Shown: positions 20,288-30,740 of the stretch, piece after piece
How positions within the stretch are numbered: the first letter of the stretch is position 1
Layout of the letters: every line of letters starts with the position of its first letter
NCBI GenBank assembly: GCA_016490735.1
Contig: JAEMWC010001201.1
Location: forward strand, 162,501 to 226,500
Reading direction: 5' to 3'
DNA from: Pachyseris speciosa
Taxonomy: Eukaryota; Cnidaria; Anthozoa; Scleractinia; Pachyseridae
Length of the DNA stretch: 64,000 nt
Notes under the pieces: generated by a model
What the model was told of the DNA's origin: nothing
What the model saw: only the letters and a program-made list of their open reading frames with translations
The model's database searches: none
Translations under genes and position numbers: made by a program

Positions 20288-21904
20288 ATGAGTAGCGGTA
20301 CATTCATAGACGTCTTTGGCCACATTGTGTTCAGATTTACACAAGGCGTAGCAGAGCACTACAGCCCAGAAGAACCTGAATTCACTGCAGAATTTTTGGG
20401 CTACAATCCTCTGGAATGCACCGGTCGTGAATGGTATTACCGACCTGTTGATGAGCTTATTTATCAAGAATACAGCGACAAAAAAACGACAAGTAGAGAC
20501 TATCTCACGTCCAGCAGTCTTAATGTGAGGGTTATCGACGCATGTTCACCAGAGCAAAACGAAGAAACAACGGATGATCAACGAGATGAAGACACAGCTA
20601 TGGCTTGGAAGCGACTCAGACCATCCGCTCTACATACAGTTTGTAAATCAATGTATATAGCGGCTCTGATTACGCTTCCTACCGCTTCTGTCATCGGTAC
20701 TATATACTTGCTTATCTCATACTTGTCTTTTAGAATTGAACTGAACTGTCAATATCAGAAAGCTAAACTGATTCCAATAGAAGTGCAATGGATAAGGTCT
20801 ACTGCTGGCATAATATGCGCTTGGTTTTTGTACTTTTGGTACTTGGCAAACCTACTTTTCCTTTTTCGTCCATTTCAGTTGATGGGGCTGAAGGGAAAGT
20901 TATTATTAGTTTGCAGTGTTATGTTCTGCCTCGATGCACTTTACCGTTTTGCTCTACAAGCCTTGTCATTTTCTCATTCCTTCATTACAGTCTCCCAAAA
21001 GATTCCGCTCAATGTTCTGTTTCTTATTTCTGTATGTTTGCAAGTCTACCTCGTAGTGAACCACTTGTGCACACGGTCAACAAAAGAAAAGCTGACTTTG
21101 TCCTTCCAACTCATAGTACCTGGCTGCTTGTGTTTCTTCATTTCCATTATTGCAGTCTACTTACTGTACCCAGCATATGACAAACAAAACAAAGAAGGCA
21201 AACTCTTAATCGCACTCTTCGCTCCACTCATCGGAGTCGTTCTCAAAGTTTTCTCGCGAATTTGCGTTCAACGAATGTACAACATCACCCACCCAGGATA
21301 TTCGTACGTATTATTATTGCCGTTTTATTTCGGATCAGCGATTATGTTTCGAGTTTTACAAGCTGATCTCGAGCATTTGCAATTCATCGCGTTTCTTGGG
21401 ATAATTCACGGCGCTGCAGAAGTCATGGAACGAAGCACAATGGTTGTAGTTGATCACATTTGTCATACCCTTTGGAAACGACAATCAGCTCCCTGGGGAA
21501 GTTTTCGTACTCCTCGCCGTGAGAGACTAATGGCGGATATTGCAATCCTGAGCATGTGGTGTGAGTCAACGGCTATAGTGTCTGCTAATGGATTACTATA
21601 CTTGTATCAATTCGTTTACCTGCAGAACGAGTCCATTGCCGAGTTACTTCAGACATTTGGTATTCATACTTCGGTTCAGTTGGTGATTGAGTGGTTTTTC
21701 ACGGCCATGTCTATGGCGATCGAGACACGATATCAGAATATGGCTGTTATGGCTGTTTGGCAAAGACGATGGAAAAGACATGTTTTAGTGGGGATGATAA
21801 ATGTCGTTCCATTAGCTGTATGGACAAGCGTTAACCTCCTAGTTATTATACATGCGCGCTTTGAGGGACCTGTAAACCGGACTTGCAAATTCCCATTTTC
21901 TTGA
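20288..21904 (+). CDS. Uncharacterised multi-pass membrane protein, family copy 4 (intact, 538 aa)
   Basis: I do not recognise this family. The start at 20288 (M-S-S-G-T-F-I-D-V-F-G-H) is chosen over an earlier in-frame codon at 20264 because all paralogues begin M-[SA]-x-x-T-[LF]. Residues 1-115 are hydrophilic, with E-E-P-E-F, W-Y-Y-R-P-V-D-E-L-I-Y-Q-E-Y and an acidic stretch before M-A-W-K-R-L-R-P. About 11 hydrophobic segments follow. Strongly conserved loops include Y-N-I-T-H-P-G (a possible glycosylation site), PWGSFRTPRRERLMADIA and ETRYQNMAVMAVWQRRWKRH. There is no signal peptide. The single exon ends C-K-F-P-F-S. The 3' flank is shared with copy 2. A receptor or transporter role is possible, but nothing in the sequence decides it. 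Confidence 0.85.
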   Translation: MSSGTFIDVFGHIVFRFTQGVAEHYSPEEPEFTAEFLGYNPLECTGREWYYRPVDELIYQEYSDKKTTSRDYLTSSSLNVRVIDACSPEQNEETTDDQRDEDTAMAWKRLRPSALHTVCKSMYIAALITLPTASVIGTIYLLISYLSFRIELNCQYQKAKLIPIEVQWIRSTAGIICAWFLYFWYLANLLFLFRPFQLMGLKGKLLLVCSVMFCLDALYRFALQALSFSHSFITVSQKIPLNVLFLISVCLQVYLVVNHLCTRSTKEKLTLSFQLIVPGCLCFFISIIAVYLLYPAYDKQNKEGKLLIALFAPLIGVVLKVFSRICVQRMYNITHPGYSYVLLLPFYFGSAIMFRVLQADLEHLQFIAFLGIIHGAAEVMERSTMVVVDHICHTLWKRQSAPWGSFRTPRRERLMADIAILSMWCESTAIVSANGLLYLYQFVYLQNESIAELLQTFGIHTSVQLVIEWFFTAMSMAIETRYQNMAVMAVWQRRWKRHVLVGMINVVPLAVWTSVNLLVIIHARFEGPVNRTCKFPFS

Positions 21905-22236
21905 GGAGAATCACATTCATTCACATTGTCAACATTTCTTTCACTGTTTTACTAAACGCGCTTCTATTGCTTGTACAGACGACACGACGTTTGTGAGAAC
22001 ACTAGTCTAACATGGCCTAATGGGCCTAATGGATTCTGCGCACTCAGTTTAAAATGTCTCATTTATCCACTTGAATAAGCGGGTAGCGTTTCCTAGCCAC
22101 GATATACCCTTAAGCCCACATTTCCGTCGTGACAGAAGTCTGCTTGCTAGTTGCTTCTGCTTTAGCCTCGCTCGTTTCCGTATGTTTACACACTCCAAAA
22201 TAGATTGACATAATTTTGTATTTGATGACCAGCAAC
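21905..22236 (+). repeat. Downstream flank of copy 4, duplicated at 8341-9003
   Basis: It aligns with the copy 2 flank but lacks the 340-bp insertion there, so it is the empty-site version. No gene is present. Confidence 0.75.
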
Positions 22237-22460
22237 GTATTCGTTTCTGTGTGTTTAGCAACCATCGCTTGCTGCTATTTCACAGTTTACCGTGTAACCC
22301 GCCGAAACAAACGGCGGCCGGGGTTGCAGATCAGGAAGTTACACAAGAGGCAAGAGAACAATTTCTAAGAAACAAAAAAGCCTATAAATTGACATCTATC
22401 ATCTTAACAGTTCTAGTTTTGTGCACCATTCCTGGGGTTCATCTTTTGTTGCTACCATAA
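22237..22460 (+). pseudogene. 7TM-receptor-like fragment (spans 5 and 6 type), copy B
   Basis: One frame reads V-F-V-S-V-C-L-A-T-I-A-C-C-Y-F-T-V-Y-R-V followed by T-R-R-N-K-R-R. A +/-1 shift near 22320 leads to E-V-T-Q-E-A-R-E-Q-F, then K-A-Y-K-L-T-S-I-I-L-T-V-L-V-L-C and a stop at 22458. The order span, basic loop, span resembles span 5, loop 3 and span 6 of rhodopsin-like receptors. No other receptor motif is found nearby. It is a decayed fragment that was duplicated together with the membrane-protein gene. Confidence 0.45.
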
Positions 22461-23179
22461 GGTTTAGGAGCCGGAAATGTTTTCGGAAACAATATATATG
22501 TTTATGATTCATGTTGAACTAGTTATTCAATCTAACTATTTATTCGGTCAGATTGAGACAGTTTCGAGGTGTTTTGTTGAAATACTTTTTAGCACTGAAA
22601 TTATTGCGGAAACTGAGGCAATTGAGATGCGCCTATTAGAAGTCGATAATGCTGCGGTCAAACTGGAAACAGGACACGAAAACAACGAACAAGATAAATA
22701 AAATGTGGGGCTAACAAATAAGAACGTTGCTAAGCCACAGAAAAATGACTGAGGCGAACAAACAGGCGAACGTTGGTAATCAAACTAACAAAAGAATCTG
22801 AAAGAATTTGCTTGACTTACGAGTAAGTGAAATTAATTAATTAATTAATTCCGGAACAGTTAGTTGTTATAAAAAGAGTTTATATAAACAGTGTCATCAA
22901 CCAGAATATTAAAATAGATGTAGTCGGTTATTTGCAAAGGGCGATCTCCGGTTTGTGTTATGTTTTGTTTTAAAAAGAACGAAAGTGTCACCGATGATCT
23001 TCGTATTAGGTTTGACTTAAGAACACGTAACAAATTCTAAGACCCTGTTTACAAGCAGGGAGTGTAATCCTAGAGCTAGGAGAGTTGCCCAAGCATTCCA
23101 CATTCCTTTCTTTCTTTCTTTTTTTTTTTTTTTTTTTTTGTTTTCATAAACGCGTTTAAAAGGCAGCTAGGGTTACACT
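22461..23179. other. Non-coding stretch
   Basis: A 75-residue ORF at 22477-22701 with an acidic C-terminal end has no recognisable domain. A T-run lies at 23119-23139. I do not call a gene. Confidence 0.35.
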
Positions 23180-23392
23180 GGCAGTAAGGTAACGAGCGCT
23201 AGCACTAGCGCGTAGGTAACACTTGTTTCGCTCATGACGGGGGAAGGTGTGTTCGGATTATGTTAGCGTATAAAACACAACAAATACGCCATGCTGCGAC
23301 CTCAAGGAAGAACAATATCCGGGAACCTTTTATAGCGTCATATATGTAAATTGTACAGGCATTCCACTGCATATAATTAGATCACCTTAACA

Positions 23393-23402
23393 CCCCCACT
23401 TG
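23393..23402 (-). other. Copia polypurine tract and LTR start
   Basis: On the minus strand AAGTGGGGG is followed directly by TGTTAAGG, the usual purine tract plus LTR start TG. The LTR therefore runs leftward from 23392. Confidence 0.65.
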
Positions 23403-23662
23403 ATCTTACTTACATGTCCTAGAATTACATCCATATATCATTACACGAACGTGAACGTAACATACAATGTGTAATCTCTTAAATGGATACAACAATAACA
23501 ATATGAACTTACACTTGCATACTACTTGCATACTTATATGCCTTAAGAACCAAAAATGTAATTCCCAAACGTTTGCAACTTCAACTTGGTAATTGGTTTG
23601 GTCATGACATCAGCTACCATATCGGCGGTGGGACAATACTAAATGATTATTTTGCCTGCATT

Positions 23663-24851
23663 CTACGCGCTGCGAATAAAATGGTATCGCACATCAATGT
23701 GTTTCGATCTCTGTCGATTGACTGGGTTCTTGGACAAGGCGATTGTACCTTGGTTGTCCTCAAAAATTAAATCAGGGCCACTTACCTTAGCAATGTCCTT
23801 TATCATTTGAGTGAGATACATGCCTTCTTGGACTGCCGCTGCCAGAGCAATATACTCAGCTTCATACGATGATAGAGACACTGTTGGTTGTTTCCTTGAC
23901 TTCCAGGAAATAAGAGGACCGGCTCCGTTCAAACTGAAACAGTACCCACTGATCTTACGTCTGTTGTCTGTAGATGATGCCCAATCAGCATCACTGTAGC
24001 CTATCAGTGTAAGACCATCATTGCACTTTCTATAGTATAATTCAAAATCAAGAGTCCCCTTCAAGTATCGCAACGCATGTTTTAAAGTTATCCAGTGTCC
24101 CTTCATGGGAGCAGTCAGGAATTGTGGCAACTTAGTAACAACCCAGCATATGTCTGGTCTGGTGCATGTCATAGCATACACCAAACTACCCACTGCTTCA
24201 TGGTATCTTCTAGGATCTACAGGGGTTTCACCATCAAACTCAAGCTTCTTTTCTGAAGATGTAGGCCTTGGCTTACAATTAGACATCTCAAATCTCTCAA
24301 GCACCTTAGTGATGTACCCCCTTTTGGTTCATCTTTACAAAGCCATCCCCTTGTTCAAAATGAATACCCAAAAAGTATGAAAGTCTTCCCAGATCTTTCA
24401 TATGAAATCTCTCCTTCAGCATTCCTTTAGCTTCAGACATTAGCAACATGTTACTTGCTGCTATAATTATGTCATCTACCCAAACAAGCATAGCAACAAG
24501 TCCACTTTCAACATGTTTGGTATACATACAATTGTCAACAGGGCTTTGGACAAAACTGTACTCCAAAAAGAAACAGTGTAGTACATGGTTCCAATTCCTG
24601 CCCGACTGCTTCAGGCCATTCAAAGATTTGTTCAACTTATACACAAGTCTGCCTCCACTCCCTGAAGGAACTTCAAAGCCTTCAGCTTGATCCATATAAA
24701 TCTCACAATCTATAGGAGCATTGAGGTATGCGGTTTTCACATCCATTTGGTGCAAAACCAAATCATGTTGTGCTGCTATCTGAATTAGCACACGCAATGA
24801 TGTGAGATTAGCAATTGGTGCAAAGGTTTCTTGAAAATCAACACCTCTCAC
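23663..24851 (-). pseudogene. Copia reverse transcriptase and RNase H
   Basis: 24306-24851 holds the RT core: D-F-Q-E-T-F-A-P, H-Q-M-D-V-K-T-A-Y-L-N, G-L-K-Q-S-G-R-N-W and the catalytic V-W-V-D-D-I-I-I. 23663-24304 continues in another frame with Y-S-D-A-D-W-A and the Ty1/copia RNase H motifs S-S-Y-E-A-E-Y and K-H-I-D-V-R-Y-H. One frameshift separates the halves at about 24305. Confidence 0.9.
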
Positions 24852-25189
24852 TTGGCTGTAACCCTTAGCAACTACCTAGCTTTGAAAGTTTTAGTACCAG
24901 TAGAACTTCCTTTGATAGTGTACACCCTACGGCCCACCCACTGCATTTTTGCCCTCTGGCAAAACAGACAAAGTAAGTGTGTTATTCTCATTTAGAGAAT
25001 TCATCTCTTCCTCCATCGCTGCCCTCCAATTGCTAGACTCAGGCGAGTCCATGGCTTCTTGGTAAGTTTAAGGGAAAACAGAAGATTTGTAACAGTAATC
25101 TATATTTGTTAGTACCTGATCGTCATCTTCCATGTCTGTGACATAATCGCTGAGGTAAGCAGGGGGCCTTCTCATTCTTGTAGAACGTC

Positions 25190-26151
25190 TCAAACCTTCA
25201 TTGGGAGGCTGGCAGGTAGGACTGGGTTCACTCTCAGCCTGAGGTTGTTCAGCAAGTTTATCCGGAACCTTTCGGATCTGTTGACACTGAGTTGTGGTGG
25301 CACAAAATCATCATCATAAGGCAACGGACATTCTGCTTGGGTCTGCTGTTCCACCCCTTTCCTAGTCGTAGGAAACTTCACCACCCCGTACTTCATAACC
25401 TTACCTGTCTCTGGGATGTACACCAGATAGGCAGGACTCCCCTTATCATACCCAAGAAAATACCCCTTTGTGCATCTGGGATCTAATTTCTGTTTGTCCT
25501 GCCTATATGCGTAGCATTCCGAACCAAAACCCTCATGTTAGACAAATTTGGTTTTTTGCCAGTGATAGCAAAGTATGCTGTTTGCTTTAAGCGGGTGTTA
25601 AAGCACCTATTGCGTATGTACGCGGCAGTCATTACTGCATAAGGCCAAAATTCTTTACGCAAATTAGTCTGCAAAAGTAAACACTTTCCCATTTCAAATA
25701 AGGTTCTCCAATGTCGCTCTACTGTACCGTTTTGGTGGGGAGAATAGGGTGCGGACATTTCATGCTTTACTCATTTCTCTCGAGCAGAGACTTAAACTTC
25801 TGAGAAACAAAATCACCCCCATTATTCGACCTGATACGGTATGGAGCTGTGTCTTCCAAAAATTTTGAGGTGCAGTTACCGTGTCGCTCTTACTCTTCAT
25901 AAAATACACAATACTGCTCCTCAATAGTCATCAGTAAAAACTATGGAATATCTGAAACCCTCTCTAGAGGCTGGATCAATAGGTCCAGCTAAATCCGTAT
26001 GAACTAATTCTAACGGTGCGGTAGCACGCGCATTTGGATTTCTATTCCTAGTTTGGGTCATCTTCCCTTCAATACAAATATTACAATGCCTGGGTTTGCT
26101 AGAACTACTATCGCTTATTTTCATACCTTCCACTACATCTTTCAGTTTCAA
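25190..26151 (-). pseudogene. Copia integrase, fragmented
   Basis: 25921-26151 carries the H-C-N-I-C-I-E-G-K part of the zinc-binding end, then H-T-D-L-A-G-P-I (first catalytic aspartate) and F-T-D-D-Y. 25483-25758 carries S-P-H-Q-N-G-T-V-E-R (the glutamate motif). 25190-25423 covers the poorly conserved C-terminal part. At least two frame breaks occur, including a gap of some 150 bp around 25760-25920. Confidence 0.85.
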
Positions 26152-26323
26152 GATGTCTTCATAATTACAATGTCCTAGGATTTCATGCCAACCTTTCTGG
26201 TCACATGTACAGAGTCAAGGTCATTCTTGTTGAAGGTACTGAGATAGTACAGTCTATCATGCTTCTCGATGTTGAACCCGGTCCCATCCTTGTAAACTAA
26301 TTCAGCAGAGTTTGGATTGAAAC

Positions 26324-26880
26324 TTACTGAAGCACCGTCGCAGCTTGCACTGAGAATACGTATAGAGGATACGTAGGAATGTATAATGCATTCTTCAGTG
26401 TTGCATTGACACGCTTTCCAGTGGAATCCATGATGGTTATTTCAACATCTCCCCTCTTTAAGGCCACATTGTTAGATCGTGTCCCATCTGCTAATTTAAT
26501 GTAGTGCTTCTCTGGTGTAAAGTTGTCATCAAATATGCTGAATTTAAATTCATCATTGATGATGTGGGTGGTTGCACCACAGTCCAGTAGTAGAGTGTTT
26601 GGCTTCTTTGTAGCGCTTTCACCCGCATAGGCGTTGGTCTCAAACACAAATGAATGCTCTGCTTCTTTGCCAGAATCCTCCAAAGTCTCAGACGCTTGCT
26701 TTACTTTGTCAGTCCTATTTTTCCCTTTGCGTCGACATTCTCTGTCACCGTGAGATGAGTTATGGCACGTGTTACACCACTCTCCCCGTCTGTTCTTATT
26801 ATTGCTCTTACAGAAGCGAGCAATGTTCCCTGGATGGCCAAACAGATAACAGACGATTTCCGACTGGGATTCCTGCTTTT
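26324..26880 (-). pseudogene. Copia gag zinc knuckles and protease
   Basis: The protease segment (26324-26683) has L-L-L-D-C-G-A-T-T-H, a variant of the copia D-S-G-A-T motif with cysteine in place of the usual serine. Upstream on the same strand come two zinc-knuckle-like motifs. The inner one (C-N-T-C-H-N-S-S-H-G-D-R-E-C) has all four ligands. The outer one (C-Y-L-F-G-H-P-G-N-I-A-R-F-C) has lost two. The rest of gag is missing. Confidence 0.8.
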
Positions 26881-26919
26881 ATTCCGTCTTCACCACTGAG
26901 TGACTTCCCGTTGTGGTTT

Positions 26920-27083
26920 CTAATTTCGGCGTTGGATTGTGGGCGAGCGAAAGACACGCGCGCGCGCCAAGTTGCGAGGATACGCGACGCGAGGGGAGCG
27001 CCGCTCCCCTCGCGTCGCGTCTCCTCGCAACTCCGCACGCGCGCGTGTCTTTCGCCCGCCCCACAGTCCATCGCCGAAATTAG
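26920..27083. repeat. 164-bp near-perfect G+C-rich palindrome
   Basis: Left arm 26920-27000 and right arm 27002-27083 are reverse complements at roughly 90%, with a single central base. The core is GAGGGGAGCG C CGCTCCCCTC. It lies about 40 bp beyond the last copia gag sequence and may be a foldback element or a breakage-repair scar. ORFs through it on either strand are artefacts of the symmetry. Confidence 0.85.
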
Positions 27084-27873
27084 AGACTACTCGCAGTCTA
27101 CGCGCAATAAACTAGTTCTTTCCGTACGAGAATGATCCTTCCAATCAATACGTTATTTTCCCAGCATTTGTCGGTCCATATTGGGAAAAACTGTGAGGTC
27201 TTAGGAGGAGGTATGGCCCGAAGCCTAGAAAAACAAATGAAATTAGTATGAATTGAAATAAATGAATAAAAAATTAAAAGAATGAAAAGAATTTGGTATT
27301 GGACAGTCCTCCAAACCAGAGGAAGCCATGTCTTATCTTGGAATACTCAATACAATCCACTGATTCCAGTTTTGAAAATGAATCGGTGCGGCGCAGCATC
27401 TGTAATCCCATTTTGCCATTATTCATTTCTAAGCAACAGTAAAAATTCAAAAATCTACAGTGTTCAGACATTGCTGGAAAGCTAAAAGTAGAGTAATCGT
27501 AGCGCCAAAAGGCCATTAAATTTTGCTCAAATTTCAAGCTATTTAGTATCAAGATAATAAAACTGGTGCGCTACTCGCTACTTAAAAAGCTCATTAATAA
27601 TTAATAATTCATGGTGAAATATAAAAGAAATTAATTTTTAATGAGTGTCTTTCATCCTGATAAAGACATGGCAAAATTTGACATCGGATTTTCTAGGCCA
27701 AAAAAGCACAAAATCTAAATTTTTGAGTAAGAATGGATAGATGTACGGTAAAGTTTTTTAAGCCGTTCAATAAATTCGCAATTCGTGTTTTATTAAGTCC
27801 TAAAATACTCGGCTGCGCCTCGTGTTTTAAACTTGGCAAAACACTCCTGCTCATTTATTAAGCATTACATTAG
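27084..27873. other. Non-coding stretch
   Basis: No recognised domain in any frame. The phrase ATTTTGCCATTATTCA at 27411-27426 recurs at 45049-45064, hinting at a shared old repeat. Confidence 0.4.
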
Positions 27874-27948
27874 CAGTGGTGGTAGTAGTGCTGGTAGGGG
27901 TGGTAGTGGTGGTGGTGGTGGTGGTGGTTGTAGTAGTAGTAGTAGTAC
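27874..27948. repeat. GGT/AGT trinucleotide repeat
   Basis: Imperfect GGT units change to GTA units. The glycine- or serine-rich ORFs here come from the repeat and are not genes. Confidence 0.9.
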
Positions 27949-28047
27949 TCTTCTCTGCAAACATGCTACACCTCTGCGCTCTGCACACTTTTCGGTACCA
28001 TTACTATCCATATAATAAGGTAATCTGCTTCGTCCTTCTAGCTGTTA

Positions 28048-28222
28048 GGCCGCGTCCAGACTACGTGCCAGTGCCCGGTTCTTGGGAACGGGCACTAGTC
28101 TGAACATAGCTTTTTGTTGGTGCCTGCGCAAGAATCCGAGCACCGTGCCCAGGCACTGGCACTACCCCTAAGGGTAGTACTCGGGCACCGTTCCCGGGCA
28201 TGGGACCTTGTCTGAACACGCT
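28048..28222. mobile_element. MITE-like element, TTA flanks
   Basis: TTA occurs on both sides (28045-28047 and 28223-28225). The ends are imperfectly inverted (GGCCGCGTCCAGACTA against AGCGTGTTCAGACAAG read inward). Internal inverted units around GTGCCC...GGGCAC add foldback structure. No coding capacity. Confidence 0.55.
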
Positions 28223-28482
28223 TTAGCATGTTCTCACGTTTTTTTCTATGCTTCCCTACGACGCAGTCACTAAAATGGCGACAGGCCAACAAATATTGCG
28301 AACTGCGAACTGGGCACCAAGCCTTCTGCACGAGTGTGAACATCTCGGTCCAAAAAAAAGAAAAGGTCACCCGTCAATTGCTTTTTGATATTTTGGGAAA
28401 AGAAGATAACTACATTGAAATACCAGCGATTATCTAAAAAGTAGGATTAATTAAATAGATCTATTTATATATTTAACTCTGA

Positions 28483-28702
28483 TTCACTTATTTATTTTCT
28501 CACTTTTCTTGCAGAACTCTATTTAGCATATCTTCCTGTTTTTCAGTTTAGTTTTAATCCATCTTTTTGTTACCTTTTTGTTATTTTTCTTAGCTTTGGT
28601 TGTTTTGTCCCGCCTCGATTAGTGTTGTAGCTATTTGCGGGAAAAACTATTGGTTTTTGTTGTACAGATTGTGTAATAAAGTCGTTGTTGTTGTTGTTGT
28701 TG
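28483..28702 (+). mobile_element. LINE 3' UTR fragment with GTT tail
   Basis: The phrase CCGCCTCGATTAG at 28610-28622 and the overall T-rich layout match the 3' UTR at about 16230-16400. It ends in GTTGTTGTTGTTGTTGTTG, a tandem-repeat LINE tail. Heavily 5'-truncated. Confidence 0.6.
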
Positions 28703-30049
28703 AACTGGACTGTAGCGTCGATTTTAGTAACAGTGCGAAACCTAGTCTGAATGTAACCTTAGTGTCGATTCAGTATCTATCGCATACATCCTTAGAGAGG
28801 CGTCAGAAATCCATCATTGAATCTCCTTTACGATACGGTTGTGTTACCTAAGAACCAGCCATCGAATACTCTGGCTAAGGACAGCGAACACGTTGTGGTT
28901 ACCAATATGTTTTTAGATCTCAATGATCTCAGTATCAGTAACTCTGTCCCAACGCAGGGTATGTACATGTAACGTGAGTCTGAGACACCGTAGGCGGAAG
29001 TTGTTGATCCGTTTTTTGTGTCTGGGGAAAATTTCCCAGGTTTCACTACTGAACAAAGTTGGGGGTTTCCTTCACGATCAAAAAGGCCGTCATCATGGCC
29101 CAGGATGCTTATTCCACTATGGTCATCATCGATCGATGGCTACACTCGCGAGGTTATGAACACGTTTACTTACCAACTTTCAGTAGCTTCTTGTCCGTGG
29201 AGGCTTAGGTCGACAAGTAGCTTATTATAGGTTATAAATAACTTGTATGATCCTCTGGAAAAGTTTACCCCGAGGTCAGAAAAGATTTTCATACAGTCAA
29301 CAACATTCTCAGCCGGGGAACAACTCTCAATATTGCAAGGCTGATTCCATATCAAGCAGTATGTAAATTATTTAGCATTAAAACAAAGTTAACCTTTTGA
29401 AGGAGTCACGTATAAAAAAATTGTTTTATTTTATGATTTCACGTAAACGTGTCCTCGATATTTATCCCCTTGGTTCAAAACATTGGAATCGATCTAAGTT
29501 CAGGGTCGAATTTCTCTCCAAACCTTCGTCGGTACTTCCCAAAAAGGAATGTTCTCAGGGGTGAATTAGAGAAAATAATCTCGAGGATTATTCATTCGTA
29601 CATCAGTGTTACCATGTAAGTTGATATAAACCGTTTCTACGAATTAAGGTTTTGTTCTCGACTTAGACTTTGACCTGGGTTGCCTTCGTCTTCCCACAGT
29701 TCGGATTGTATACACCCTTTCCAAGCTCTGCTCTTTGATGAGTTTATTGCGTTGCTTTAGTTACACTGTCTTATTATACCCTGGTATTTTCTACTTCTAA
29801 GAGAGCCCTTGAAACACGATGCTACCGTGACCATGAAGAGACCACCACCGTGCCATACTATTATCTTCGGAGAGGCAAGGATGCCAACAGGAAAATAATT
29901 TTGGTGTTGTCAACAGTGTAAATAAGGTAAATTGCCGTAGAGTTCCAAAAGCTCTCGTTTCGGGCGTTTCCCTTCGTCACAGCGAATCAAGGAAATTCTG
30001 CGTTGCAGTGGAGCTACGCTATTGTGGAAACATTCTTAAATAAATAAAA
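28703..30049. other. Non-coding stretch
   Basis: No gene is recognised. 29948-30035 is an interspersed repeat (GTTTCGGGCGTTTCCCTTCG) that also occurs at 42705-42815 and, as an inverted pair, at 45345-45740. Confidence 0.45.
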
Positions 30050-30432
30050 TCAATAATGAATAAGTCGAATGGAAACCTTCACTTTAATTCGATCTGTGTG
30101 TTAATTTCAACACCTCTTTACCATGCCTTTTGTCTTCGAGTCTTACGCGCTAATTTCCATTCGTGATTTCACTACATCAACTCTTTATCATATTCCTCTC
30201 AGCTCTTATCTAAAGACTAAGTTGTTAAGAATTTCATAACAACTTTTTTACGACCTTTTTCAATAAAAACATTTGGTACAAACGTATCCTTTGCTGTCAG
30301 AAAGAAACATGGAACGTCAATATGAAAGTGGACTTATGACAAGTAACAATTTTAAGCTCTCTCAGTGCCTAGTGGCAGCTATCTTTGTCATAGTAGCACG
30401 GAAAAAAGGTGCAACTCTACGCTCAAGTAAAA
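30050..30432 (+). repeat. Chimeric upstream leader of family copy 5
   Basis: 30050-30380 matches the leader class seen upstream of copies 7 and 8 (ATTTCAACACC, ATATTCCTCTCAG, GACAAGTAACAAT, GCCTAGTGGC). From about 30395 the sequence matches the other class (AGCACGGAAAAAAGGTGCAA), as upstream of copies 2 and 3. The switch point lies at about 30380-30395. Confidence 0.7.
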
Positions 30433-30736
30433 ATGCACAAGTAGTACACTGATAGAAGAGCTACACTAGGTAACATCGGTTTTACACGTGGTGTAACAGG
30501 TCACTACAACCCATAAGAACCTGAATTCACTGCAGAGTCTTTTGGATACAATCCTTTAGAAGCCACGCCGAGACTGGTCAAGAATGGTATTACGAACCTG
30601 TTGATGAGCTTATTTACCAAGAATACAACAAACGCGAGGCTACAAACGTAAGAGTTATCAATGCTTACAGTCCATAGGAAAGAGAAGAGACACAAGGTGA
30701 TCAGCAACCTGAAAACAAAGCCATGGCGTGGAAGAC
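30433..30736 (+). pseudogene. Membrane-protein family copy 5: N-terminal fragment
   Basis: It covers roughly residues 1-108 of intact copies: G-F-T-R-G-V-T-G-H-Y-N-P, then E-P-E-F-T-A-E-S-F-G-Y-N-P-L, E-W-Y-Y-E-P-V-D-E-L-I-Y-Q-E-Y and finally A-M-A-W-K. Stop codons occur at the fourth codon (TAG), in place of the first glutamate of E-E-P-E-F (TAA) and after N-A-Y-S-P (TAG), along with small indels. Homology stops four bases before a perfect 51-bp-arm palindrome at 30741, and no membrane span is present. Confidence 0.85.
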
Positions 30737-30740
30737 CTGT

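Larger units (their letters stand above)
23180..26880 (-). mobile_element. Ty1/copia LTR retrotransposon, 5'-truncated, with partial 3' LTR
   Basis: Read on the minus strand, the order is gag zinc knuckles, protease, integrase, reverse transcriptase, RNase H, polypurine tract, LTR start. That is the copia order (integrase before RT). Frames change at about 24305, 24855, 25190, 25480, 25770-25920 and 26160-26320, so the element is dead. No 5' LTR or full gag is present on the right side, where sequence gives way to a large palindrome at 26920. The left boundary of the 3' LTR is not defined. Confidence 0.85.

Noticed and set aside
20788..21180. 130-codon ORF inside copy 4
   Set aside because: It is a shadow in another frame of a strongly conserved gene. 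The same shadow appears in copies 2 and 7, as expected from paralogy.
20288..21904. Insect-type gustatory receptor or classical GPCR assignment for the membrane family
   Set aside because: There are about 11 rather than 7 hydrophobic segments, and the gustatory-receptor TYhhhhhQF and the GPCR DRY and NPxxY motifs are absent.
26650..27135. 161-aa plus-strand ORF and minus-strand ORFs over 26808-27071
   Set aside because: They run across copia gag sequence in antisense and through the palindrome. The mirror-like ORFs on both strands are produced by the symmetry.
27833..28103. Glycine/serine- or valine-rich small proteins
   Set aside because: They arise from the GGT/AGT trinucleotide repeat in overlapping frames.
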